Source: Bacteroidota bacterium
GTDB taxonomy: Bacteria; Bacteroidota; Bacteroidia; NS11-12g; UBA955
NCBI GenBank assembly: GCA_947460045.1
Contig: CANHGC010000094.1
Location: 1-6,526, forward strand
DNA length: 6,526 nt
Direction: 5' to 3'
A program made the translations under genes and the position numbers. The notes under the pieces were generated by a model. The model searched no databases and had not been told where the DNA came from. It saw nothing but the letters and a program-made list of their open reading frames with translations. This document shows positions 1 through 6,526 of this stretch, one piece after another (positions within the stretch are counted from its first letter, which is position 1; every line of letters starts with the position of its first letter).

Positions 1-1655
1 AATTGGGTTTTGGTGATTTCTTCCTGATTGAACAGCTGGCTCAACCAATCTTCCTGTTCAGGCAATGAAACCACGAGATATTCTTTTATTTTGGATTTTC
101 TCGCCGCCGATACAATGGCCCTGTTTAAGCCACCAAAATCATCAATCAATCCCACGGACTTGGCATCAACCGCAGAATAAACCCGACCTTCGGCCAATTC
201 CGCAACACGTTCCTTGCTCATTTTTCTGCCCATAGCAACGGTTGTAATGAAATCATCGTAAATGGAATTGATCATGTTTTGCATCATGGCTTTTTCCTTT
301 TCATTCAATTCGCGATCGGGTCTCCATCCCGCAGAAACTGAACCCAAATCAACGGTTTCGTAATTCAATCCCAATTTCTCACCAAACAATTGTTGTGTGT
401 TGGGCAATAAAGCAAACACGCCAATGGAACCAGTGATGGTGTTTGGCAAGGCAAAAATACTATCAGCCACGCAGCCCATGTAGTATCCGCCGCTGGCAGA
501 TACATCGCCAAACGAAACGATAACGGGTTTCACTTTTTTGCATGCAATGATTTCATGTGCCATTTCGTCGGAAGCATATGCGCTGCCTCCGGGCGAATTG
601 ATGCGAATGACAATGGCTTTGATATCCGGATCGTTTTGAGCTTTGTGTAATGTTTTGATAAAGCTGGAACTGCCGATTTGCTCGTCGGGGTTTTGTTTGC
701 CCGGTAGGATGTCGCCCACAGCATAAATAACCGCAATTTTGTTTTCGCTGTACTCATATGGATCTGCGTCTTTGGCGTATTTCCCAAAGGCAAACCACTT
801 CGCTTTTTCTGGGTTTAGCTTGCATGTTTTGGCCAAGTCAGCTTTTGCCTCTGTTTCGTAATTCATGGCATCAATCAAACGAAGTTGCAATGCATCTTTG
901 GGCATTTGTGCTTTTGCATTCATGGCGATAGACCAAAGTGAATCCATGGGCAATTTTCTGCTTTTGGCCACTTGCTCCATTTGATACCTATACAATGATG
1001 TGATGTATTGGGTGACTTGAAAGCGATTTTCTTCAGACATCTTATTTTGGATGAATGGTTCTACCGCACTTTTGAATTTACCCACTCGAAAAACTTGGAA
1101 ATCAACCCCCAATTTGTCGAAAAGACCCTTATACATCACAAATTTTGATGAAATACCATCAATTTCAAGCATGCCCTTGGGGTTGCAAACAATTTTGTCA
1201 CAAGCCGAAGCGATATAGTAACCCATTTCAGAGAACAAACCACTGTAGGCAACAACGGGTTTGCCTGATTTTCTGAAGCCCAAAATGGCATTTCTAATTT
1301 CTTCGGCTGTGGCCATTCCACCTGCATACGCCCCGCAATCCAAATAAATGCCTTTCACATTGTTGTCCGATGCCGCTTTTTTTAGTCCATTGATGATGTC
1401 GTTCAAGCCAACGCTTGGATTGGCATCTCCACCTGTGGTTAACAAATCGTTCAAGGGGTTGTTCGAAGTTCTTTCCGATACATCGCCCACAATTGTCAGG
1501 TTCAGGATACTGGCTTCGGTTAAGACAGTATTTTCGTTTGAGCCAATTTTCGAACTCAGGCCAGAAAATAAAAATCCGAAAACCAATGCGATGGAAATAA
1601 TTCCCAATGCAAATCCACCGAGCAACGTAATTAGGTATTTAACAAAAGTTTTCAT
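1..1655 (-). CDS. sppA: Signal peptide peptidase SppA (protease IV), 67K type, C-terminus cut by window edge
   Basis: Membrane-anchored serine protease that cleaves leftover signal peptides in the inner membrane; the active site faces the periplasm. I translated 551 codons from the ATG at 1655 to the left edge without a stop. Residues 7-30 form one hydrophobic membrane segment after a short basic N-terminus. Two tandem ClpP/crotonase-like domains follow. The N-terminal domain carries VGKFKSAVEP (191-200), which aligns with the E. coli motif holding the general-base lysine, here K195 (codon 1071-1073). The C-terminal domain carries INSPGGS (352-358) and GDVSASGGYY (383-392), whose S388 (codon 492-494) is the expected nucleophile. 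The Lys/Ser dyad across two domains is the mark of the long SppA type, so the enzyme looks active. Family length is roughly 580-600 residues, so only a few dozen are missing. An in-frame ATG at 1703 would add 16 residues, but 1655 gives the usual short basic start and lies downstream of a promoter-like box. It is divergent from the next gene. Confidence 0.95.
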   Translation of the reverse strand, partial: MKTFVKYLITLLGGFALGIISIALVFGFLFSGLSSKIGSNENTVLTEASILNLTIVGDVSERTSNNPLNDLLTTGGDANPSVGLNDIINGLKKAASDNNVKGIYLDCGAYAGGMATAEEIRNAILGFRKSGKPVVAYSGLFSEMGYYIASACDKIVCNPKGMLEIDGISSKFVMYKGLFDKLGVDFQVFRVGKFKSAVEPFIQNKMSEENRFQVTQYITSLYRYQMEQVAKSRKLPMDSLWSIAMNAKAQMPKDALQLRLIDAMNYETEAKADLAKTCKLNPEKAKWFAFGKYAKDADPYEYSENKIAVIYAVGDILPGKQNPDEQIGSSSFIKTLHKAQNDPDIKAIVIRINSPGGSAYASDEMAHEIIACKKVKPVIVSFGDVSASGGYYMGCVADSIFALPNTITGSIGVFALLPNTQQLFGEKLGLNYETVDLGSVSAGWRPDRELNEKEKAMMQNMINSIYDDFITTVAMGRKMSKERVAELAEGRVYSAVDAKSVGLIDDFGGLNRAIVSAARKSKIKEYLVVSLPEQEDWLSQLFNQEEITKTQ

Positions 1656-1659
1656 GAAC

Positions 1660-1693
1660 AGAAATACAAAGATAATCCATGAAGAATTTCCAA
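1660..1693 (-). promoter_or_regulatory. Possible sppA promoter (Bacteroidota TAnnTTTG type)
   Basis: Read on the minus strand, TATCTTTG (1674-1667) matches the Bacteroidota -7 consensus TAnnTTTG. TTG at 1693-1691 lies 16 bp upstream of it as a candidate -33 element, slightly short of the usual 17-23 bp. Transcription would start near 1660, leaving a leader of only about 5 nt before the ATG at 1655. The very short leader and short spacer make this tentative. If real, it rules out the upstream ATG at 1703. Confidence 0.4.
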
Positions 1694-1751
1694 GGTGTAC
1701 CATTCGTTAAATCTCTTGCAATGAAGGATGAAAATATCTGTTCCTTAGATG

Positions 1752-1759
1752 TAACTTTG
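1752..1759 (+). promoter_or_regulatory. Possible -7 promoter box for the barrel/coiled-coil gene
   Basis: TAACTTTG matches the Bacteroidota sigma-factor -7 consensus TAnnTTTG. Transcription would begin near 1766, giving a leader of about 28 nt to the ATG at 1794. No convincing TTG -33 element sits at the right distance, so this rests on one box. The A-rich stretch at 1781-1786 before the start codon fits the Shine-Dalgarno-poor initiation usual in this phylum. Confidence 0.45.
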
Positions 1760-1793
1760 GCCTCATAATTGTATTTATCGTAAAAATTGAATC

Positions 1794-4700
1794 ATGAATA
1801 AATCACTGCGCAGTACTTTGTCGTTCTTTTTCGCCTTGTTAATCATCAACACGGCTAAATCTCAACAGCCCCTTGGATTGGTTGTTGGCGATTTTAATAC
1901 CCCATATTCGGTGAACATGAATCCGGCCAATGTAGCCAGTCAGTATCGCAACAGAGCCTATGTAAATTGGTGGGGGAGCAGTTTGGATGTTCAATCCAGT
2001 TTTGCCAATGCGAGCGGTTGGAACAGGAAGCCCGCAAGGTTAACCATGACGCAGAATTGGACGCCCAAGTCTGAGAATGAAAATTGGAGCATGAACTATC
2101 TCAATGAAACGTATGGTCCTTCTTTATACGTGATGGCCGATCGCAAAGTTGGATTTGGTTTGGGTATGAAAGGGGTGGCAGGGTTCAATTTTTCAGGGGT
2201 GAATCCTGATTTGGGTAATGTGCTGAAAAACGGTGCAGCGGGATGGACAAATTTGAGCGGAAATACCGTGTCTCAAACTTCTCCATTTGCGTTTAATACC
2301 GAAAAATATCAAGAATGGTACCTGTCTTTTGGTTCTTATGCCGGCGATGCGAATTACGCAAAAGGCATCAAGGCATTCAAGTGGGGAGTAACCACAAAAA
2401 TGCTTATTGGTATGGGAGCGGCGCATTTGAGTGCATCGGAATTGAACATCAAATCGGAAGGAAATAACAAGTTCATTATCAATGATTTGTTGGCCAATTA
2501 CAGTTATACAGACCAATCATCGGCCAGCAATACTATGGTAAGGCCATTGGGTTTGAAATTTGATTTGATGACAGGATTTGGTGCGGGTATGGATGTGGGT
2601 TTTGTATATGAATATCGCCCCGGACTTGAAAATAGTTACAGCGGAATATCACAATGCGATAGGGAAATGGCGAGGACGTATCGTTGGAAATTTGGTGCAA
2701 GTTTAACCGATATCGGGTTTATTTCATACGACGGATCTTCTTACTCGGTGACAGCCAAAAACGTAAACTACACTGCTGTGGGCGATGTGTTTCAGATCGA
2801 TCAAATGTATGGGTCAAATGCCAATCCGGCTGTGGGGCAATTCGATCAAATGGGCAATATGGCATCTTCCTTGGGCTCTACGCCTAAATCAACATTTACG
2901 TCTTACACCCCGATGGCATTGAACATGCAGTGGGATTACCGCTCAGGGAAATGGCATTTGGGCGCTTATTGGATACATAATTTAAAGCCAGTTGATATGC
3001 CAGGTTTGAGAAGAGCTTCTACCTTTAGTGTGGTGCCGAGATATCAAACGGAGCGATTGGAGTATGGTTTTCCAGTATCCTTCGTCCAAAACTACAGCAC
3101 CCTCAATGTAGGTGGTTATTTGCGGGTGGGGCCATTGATTGTTGGTTCGAACAATTTGGCTGGTTTGGGACAATTTTTAAACAACAGCGGTACACAATCA
3201 CCCAGTTTTTATATTGGTATTCGTTCCAAAATTGGTCATTGCTCTCGCGAGATTTATGATGAGTCTGATATGGTTTATACGGATTCCACTGTTGTTGATT
3301 CAGTATATGTAGAAGAACCCTATTTACCAGATACAGTAATCATCAAAGACACCATTGTTTTGAGAGACACCATTGTTAAAACTGAGGTGAAAACAGTGAT
3401 CAAGCGCGATACCGTAGTGGTAACCAAAAATGTGAATACAACCACAAAGGATCCAAGTGTGTTGCAAGCCCTGAATGATTGTCAAAAAAGAGAAGCGGAT
3501 TTAAAAAAGCGACTGACCGAAATTGAAGCCAGAGAAGCGGCATCGAACAATAAAAACAAAGTTTGTGAAACAGATTTGCAGAAGTGGAAAGCCGAGGCGG
3601 AAAAATGCAAATTGGAATCGGATAGAATCAAAGCCGAAGGTGATAAAATCAAGGCAGAATTGGATCGCTTGAAAGCCGAAAATGACCGTTTGAAGGCCGT
3701 TGCGCTGACACCCGTTGATAAACAGGCCAAGCGATGTGATAGTTTGTTGCTCATCGAACTGTTGAAGAACCAAAAGTTGCAAGTTGAATTGGCGGATGCC
3801 AAAAAAGCCACTGCGGATTGTAATGCCAAATTGTTGGATGCTTTGAACAAAGCCAAGTTGTGTGAATCGGATTTGGCCAATGAAAAGAATAAATCGAATC
3901 AATTGGCTGTAGAATTGGCCAATGCCAAAAAACAAATTGAATCGTTGTTATCGGATAAAAAGCGATTGGAAGACCAATTAAAGGCAGTGCCATTGGGCGA
4001 GGATTGTACACCTTACAAAAACAAAATCGCTGAATTGGAGAAATTGTTGGCTGCTGAACGGTTGAAGACGGCTCAGTTGACAGCGGATTTGGGCAATTGT
4101 AACAAATCTTTGGAGACTTTGAAGGCACAATTGGCGGCAGAACAAGCCAAAGTCAAGAATTTGGAGTTGAAAAATGCTGATTGTGACAAAGCCAAAGCGG
4201 CCTTGCTACTTGAATTGGAAGCTGCCAAGAAGAAGGTTACAGAACTTGAGGAAAAACTCAAGACGAATAACACTGGAAACGATTGCAGCAAGACCCGCGA
4301 TTCTTTGAATCAAGCACTTATTGATTTGGAGACATCAAAAAATGCGTATGATGCTTTGATGGCTGAATACCAAGATTGTTTGAAGACCTCAAAATCCTAC
4401 AAAGACAAACTGAAGGCTTGTGAAGACAAACTGGCAGCGGGTTCATCGGATGCATCGGCATTGGATGCATTGAAGGCCGAAATCGCCAAGTTGAAAATCA
4501 CCATCACCGAGTTGAATGGGGAAGTGGCTGCGGGTAAAAAGAGTTTGGAGGCCTGTCAAGAATCGCTTAGCGAAAAGGATGCATTGATTCAATCGCTTCA
4601 AGACCAATTGAAAGGGAAGAACGCTGATATTTCGGCATTGCAATCACAACTTAAAACGGCGCAAACTCAATTGAATGATGTGAAAGCGCGATTGGCGAAA

Positions 4701-4805
4701 TGTGAAGAGGAAAAAGCCAATATGGGAACATCGAACGAACCAACTGGAACTGGAACCGGAACTCAAGGTGGCGGTATCTCACCGAGTTCGCCCGGTGGCA
4801 ATTGA
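1794..4805 (+). CDS. Exported outer-membrane beta-barrel protein with a long cysteine-registered coiled coil
   Basis: 1003 residues; function unknown. The start is firm: an in-frame TGA lies at 1788-1790, and a signal peptide begins at Met1 (basic N-terminus, hydrophobic residues 9-19, likely signal peptidase I cleavage after AKS at residue 23). Residues 24 to about 485 are rich in aromatic, Gly and alternating polar/hydrophobic stretches (for example 117-132, 174-182, 255-275, 296-310, 376-395, 436-450, 470-480), as expected of outer-membrane beta strands. With NPANVA (44-49), SLTDIG (303-308) and GPLIVGSNN (446-454), it resembles the uncharacterised Bacteroidota barrel family I recall as DUF5723; this assignment is from memory. 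Residues 496-545 hold four DT[IV][IV]-type repeats. Residues 553-975 are Lys/Glu/Ala/Leu-rich heptads with 14 Cys, mostly at position d. The tail (976-1003) is Gly/Thr/Ser/Pro-rich. There is no OmpA-like domain. It probably places a rod in the periplasm, perhaps as an envelope spacer or scaffold; that role is inference. It is transcribed alone, divergent from sppA and convergent with the receptor gene. Confidence 0.93.
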   Translation: MNKSLRSTLSFFFALLIINTAKSQQPLGLVVGDFNTPYSVNMNPANVASQYRNRAYVNWWGSSLDVQSSFANASGWNRKPARLTMTQNWTPKSENENWSMNYLNETYGPSLYVMADRKVGFGLGMKGVAGFNFSGVNPDLGNVLKNGAAGWTNLSGNTVSQTSPFAFNTEKYQEWYLSFGSYAGDANYAKGIKAFKWGVTTKMLIGMGAAHLSASELNIKSEGNNKFIINDLLANYSYTDQSSASNTMVRPLGLKFDLMTGFGAGMDVGFVYEYRPGLENSYSGISQCDREMARTYRWKFGASLTDIGFISYDGSSYSVTAKNVNYTAVGDVFQIDQMYGSNANPAVGQFDQMGNMASSLGSTPKSTFTSYTPMALNMQWDYRSGKWHLGAYWIHNLKPVDMPGLRRASTFSVVPRYQTERLEYGFPVSFVQNYSTLNVGGYLRVGPLIVGSNNLAGLGQFLNNSGTQSPSFYIGIRSKIGHCSREIYDESDMVYTDSTVVDSVYVEEPYLPDTVIIKDTIVLRDTIVKTEVKTVIKRDTVVVTKNVNTTTKDPSVLQALNDCQKREADLKKRLTEIEAREAASNNKNKVCETDLQKWKAEAEKCKLESDRIKAEGDKIKAELDRLKAENDRLKAVALTPVDKQAKRCDSLLLIELLKNQKLQVELADAKKATADCNAKLLDALNKAKLCESDLANEKNKSNQLAVELANAKKQIESLLSDKKRLEDQLKAVPLGEDCTPYKNKIAELEKLLAAERLKTAQLTADLGNCNKSLETLKAQLAAEQAKVKNLELKNADCDKAKAALLLELEAAKKKVTELEEKLKTNNTGNDCSKTRDSLNQALIDLETSKNAYDALMAEYQDCLKTSKSYKDKLKACEDKLAAGSSDASALDALKAEIAKLKITITELNGEVAAGKKSLEACQESLSEKDALIQSLQDQLKGKNADISALQSQLKTAQTQLNDVKARLAKCEEEKANMGTSNEPTGTGTGTQGGGISPSSPGGN
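3279..3422 (+). repeat. DT[IV][IV] linker repeats between barrel and coil
   Basis: This stretch encodes residues 496-543 of the large exported protein. Asp-Thr followed by two beta-branched residues recurs at D513, D519, D525 and D539, the first three exactly six residues apart. At the DNA level the 13-mer agacaccattgtt occurs at 3347-3359 and again at 3365-3377, an 18-bp period. Such repeats are common in Bacteroidota outer-membrane proteins just before a periplasmic domain, so this segment likely marks the barrel-to-periplasm junction. Confidence 0.75.
3450..4718 (+). other. Region encoding a 423-residue coiled coil with Cys at heptad core positions
   Basis: Encodes residues 553-975. Core positions follow a clean 4-3 spacing, for example C591, L595, W598, A602, C605, S609, I612, G616, I619, L623, L626, N630, L633. 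Cysteines are at 563, 591, 605, 648, 676, 690, 738, 769, 797, 831, 862, 876, 921 and 970. Several gaps are exact heptad multiples (28, 14, 28, 14, 28, 14, 49). Pro/Gly/Asn-rich breaks near 640, 734, 828 and 883 divide the coil into segments of roughly 50-90 residues. Confidence 0.8.
3627..3698 (+). repeat. Imperfect 21-bp tandem repeat encoding heptads
   Basis: Residues 612-635 are three successive heptads of the form [IL]KAE-x-D-[KR], plus a partial fourth (LKA). The DNA repeats with a 21-bp period and mostly synonymous or conservative differences, which suggests that this part of the coil grew by heptad duplication and then drifted. Confidence 0.75.
4746..4763 (+). repeat. Hexanucleotide repeat GGAAC[TC] x3 in the Gly-Thr tail
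   Basis: Three tandem copies of ggaact/ggaacc encode part of the TGTGTGT run (residues 984-990) in the low-complexity C-terminal tail. Tract length could vary by slippage without breaking the frame. The following residues, GGG then SPSSPGG, continue a flexible, uncharged end with no recognisable sorting signal. Confidence 0.6.
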
Positions 4806-4858
4806 AACTGAAAGAGAGGGACTTAAAATCCCAAACGAACGATTGAAGTGATCAGCTG

Positions 4859-4893
4859 TGAATATCAGAAGCTTCCGTAAATTCTGATATTCA
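4859..4893. terminator. 12-bp perfect inverted repeat, probable bidirectional terminator
   Basis: The arms TGAATATCAGAA (4859-4870) and TTCTGATATTCA (4882-4893) are perfect reverse complements around an 11-nt loop. It lies between two convergent genes, 53 bp past the plus-strand stop, and one arm contains the stop codon (4865-4867) of the minus-strand receptor gene. No T-run follows on either strand, so it is not a textbook intrinsic terminator. Its position suits ending or insulating transcription from both sides. Confidence 0.5.
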
Positions 4894-6526
4894 ATCTTCT
4901 GCCGGTGAGATAATCAGGTACACCGTATCGATTGTTTTGGAGGTCTTTTACCCAACTGTAGCCAATCACGTTGTTGATGGCCAGTAAGTTGAAGATGTCG
5001 ATGCTCATCCAAGCCTTATTCAATCCCAAGCGAGTAACCCATGGGTGTTGTTCGGGCTCAAAAATCTTACTAAATCCAATGTCAACCCTGCGATATGGAG
5101 GTATCACGTTGGGCGTTTCGGTATATCGGGCATTGCCATCCAAATAATAGGGGATGCCTGTGCCGATGTTTAAACTCAGATTCACGCGCACGCTAGGATT
5201 GTTTGGCATTTGATCTTGAAACACCACACCCAAATTCACTCTGCGGTCTGTTGGACGGCGTAGGTAGTTGGTAATCACTTCTTCCTGTGTTTTGTCGCTG
5301 ATATAAGTGATTCTTTCTTTGGTTTGCATGATGCCCAATGTGAACCAACTTTCCAGCCCATCGGTAAATTCACCATACAATCGTTGATCGATGCCCCACG
5401 CATAGCCCGTTGCTGAGTTTTGGGCGTAATAACGAATTCTGATATTATCGAACAAGTAAGGAACCAAGTCTTGATAGTTTTTGTAATACGCTTCGGTGGT
5501 GTATTTGAATTTTTTCGTTCCAGCGTAGATGTATCTTTCAAAACCAGCCACCAAGTGGTAACTCTTTTGTGATCGCAATGATCGATTGATTTGGCCGTCG
5601 AATCCCCTTAACTCTCTGAAAAATCCGGGCTGGTGATAGGCTCCGGCGGCAAATTTGAACAACACATCGGGGCGTTTTGTGGAATCCACTCGCTGGCGTT
5701 CATTGAAGTTTTTATTGGGCTCCCAACTGAGACTCATGCGCGGCATGGCGATCCATTCCTGATTCAATCCCCAATATTGGCCCCGAATACCCGCATTGAG
5801 CCAAATCTGTTCGCGTTTGCTGATTCTCCATTGACCCGCCAAATGTGCTTTGGCCCTGATGGATTCGATTCGATTTTTCGCTTTGATGAAATTGTCGAAC
5901 AAAATGGTATCACCCATTGCACCCCACGGGGCGATGTTATAGTCGTTGCTATCGTTGTAGTACCATTCGGCGATTTTGTCGTTCACGGTTTCATGGTTCA
6001 CCCGAACGCTGTAATGCCATGAAAATGGATCCGTATTTCGGCCCACATTGCCGGTGTGCGCAAATTGCGTTACTCCCGAAACCATGCGATTTCTTCCGTG
6101 ATCCAAATAATATCCATATCCCAATGTTTTCAGGGGTTTTCCGTATGTTTTTGAGCCAAGATCACGATCGAGCTGACTGAGTGAATAGGCGCCTTCAACA
6201 TCAAATTCTTCCTCTTCCGCTATGGCCGTATGGTTAACCATCCACTTGAATTCGTTGCGAACATTGGCCTTATATCTTAAGGTTAAGCTACCCATTCCGT
6301 ATAGGTAGTTCAATGCCTCTTGGCCCGCCATACCCACATTGAGTTGAAATGCATTTTGAACCGTTCCGAAAGTGCTGGTCCGGCTAGTGGGGTTGAGCTG
6401 GTATTCGTTGCTGGCCAGGTTTCCTAAAAATTCGATCGAAGTTTTACGACCCAATTTATAAGTGACCAAACTTTGCACATCAGAGAATCTCATGGAATAA
6501 TTGCCATTCACATCCAAGGATTTGGT
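4865..6526 (-). CDS. TonB-dependent outer-membrane receptor, C-terminal part, 5' end outside window
   Basis: The frame is open from the right edge through 553 codons to a TGA at 4865-4867. It encodes most of a 22-strand-type beta-barrel that imports a ligand across the outer membrane using TonB/ExbBD energy. The evidence is continuous aromatic-rich amphipathic strand pattern, the segment FSDVQSLVTYKLG (about 14-26 of the visible part), the late PYRRVDIGFSKIF (477-489) and IDIFNLL (509-515) segments, and a final strand ending in Phe, all typical of Bacteroidota receptors that begin with a carboxypeptidase-regulatory-like domain. The signal peptide, regulatory-like domain, TonB box and plug would be to the right of the window. 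The visible start of the frame is mid-protein; the TTG at 6517 is an ordinary Leu codon. Substrate cannot be told: no SusD partner is visible, and the downstream side is a convergent gene. It is the last gene of its transcript. Confidence 0.9.
   Translation of the reverse strand, partial: TKSLDVNGNYSMRFSDVQSLVTYKLGRKTSIEFLGNLASNEYQLNPTSRTSTFGTVQNAFQLNVGMAGQEALNYLYGMGSLTLRYKANVRNEFKWMVNHTAIAEEEEFDVEGAYSLSQLDRDLGSKTYGKPLKTLGYGYYLDHGRNRMVSGVTQFAHTGNVGRNTDPFSWHYSVRVNHETVNDKIAEWYYNDSNDYNIAPWGAMGDTILFDNFIKAKNRIESIRAKAHLAGQWRISKREQIWLNAGIRGQYWGLNQEWIAMPRMSLSWEPNKNFNERQRVDSTKRPDVLFKFAAGAYHQPGFFRELRGFDGQINRSLRSQKSYHLVAGFERYIYAGTKKFKYTTEAYYKNYQDLVPYLFDNIRIRYYAQNSATGYAWGIDQRLYGEFTDGLESWFTLGIMQTKERITYISDKTQEEVITNYLRRPTDRRVNLGVVFQDQMPNNPSVRVNLSLNIGTGIPYYLDGNARYTETPNVIPPYRRVDIGFSKIFEPEQHPWVTRLGLNKAWMSIDIFNLLAINNVIGYSWVKDLQNNRYGVPDYLTGRRLNIRIYGSF

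Noticed and set aside
530..793. Minus-strand 87-codon frame.
   Set aside because: It is out of frame within sppA, where the correct frame encodes the INSPGGS segment.
1656..1703. Alternative sppA start at the ATG at 1703, adding 16 residues.
   Set aside because: In frame with a weak purine-rich stretch upstream, but the extension adds a second hydrophobic run before the normal basic anchor start and would place the promoter-like box inside the gene. Not excluded.
1348..1710. Plus-strand 120-codon open frame opposite the sppA N-terminus.
   Set aside because: The minus-strand frame here encodes the recognisable SppA membrane anchor and first domain; the plus-strand product has no recognisable motif.
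3482..4291. Several overlapping minus-strand open frames (72 to 144 codons) opposite the coiled-coil region.
   Set aside because: They are antisense shadows of a Lys/Glu/Ala/Leu-rich coding strand: their Phe/Leu/Ser-rich or Pro/Ile-rich products only mirror codon composition, and they overlap each other in different frames.
3450..4718. Reading the coil as an SMC/Rad50-like ATPase arm or phage tape-measure protein.
   Set aside because: There is no Walker motif, no phage neighbour, and the protein has a signal peptide and a barrel-like N-terminal half; similarity would only reflect generic coiled-coil composition.
4818..4832. Small hairpin GGGA/TCCC just after the plus-strand stop codon.
   Set aside because: Only four paired bases and no T-run; too weak to call a terminator.
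5633..6180. Plus-strand open frames of 129 and 87 codons opposite the receptor gene.
   Set aside because: They lie antisense to a continuous TonB-dependent receptor frame and show low-quality composition.

Overview
The window looks like chromosomal DNA from a member of the Bacteroidota. Four things point there: a TonB-dependent receptor of a Bacteroidota type, a large outer-membrane protein with the DT[IV][IV] linker repeats common in that phylum, TAnnTTTG promoter-like boxes in the intergenic region, and starts without a clear Shine-Dalgarno sequence. Base composition is moderately AT-rich and looks even throughout. I see no mobile element, CRISPR array, tRNA or rRNA.

Layout: (1) positions 1-1655, minus strand, carry signal peptide peptidase SppA (protease IV, long two-domain type). 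It is complete at its N-terminus and cut by the left edge near its C-terminus. (2) Positions 1656-1793 form a 138-bp divergent intergenic region with one TAnnTTTG box facing each way. (3) Positions 1794-4805, plus strand, encode a 1003-residue exported protein. It has a predicted outer-membrane beta-barrel (about residues 24-485), a DT-repeat linker (about 496-545), a very long coiled coil (about 553-975) with 14 cysteines, most of them at heptad d positions, and a Gly/Thr/Ser/Pro tail. (4) Positions 4806-4864 are a 59-bp convergent gap. A 12-bp perfect inverted repeat starts in it, runs into the end of the next gene and may act as a bidirectional terminator. (5) Positions 4865-6526, minus strand, carry the C-terminal 553 codons of a TonB-dependent receptor; its signal peptide and plug lie beyond the right edge.

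The genes alternate in orientation (minus, plus, minus), so they do not form an operon and nothing in the sequence ties them to one pathway. Their common theme is the cell envelope: an inner-membrane protease facing the periplasm and two outer-membrane beta-barrel proteins. The item most worth attention is the barrel plus cysteine-registered coiled-coil protein, which has a periplasmic rod where an OmpA-type peptidoglycan-binding domain would be the familiar partner of such a barrel and linker.
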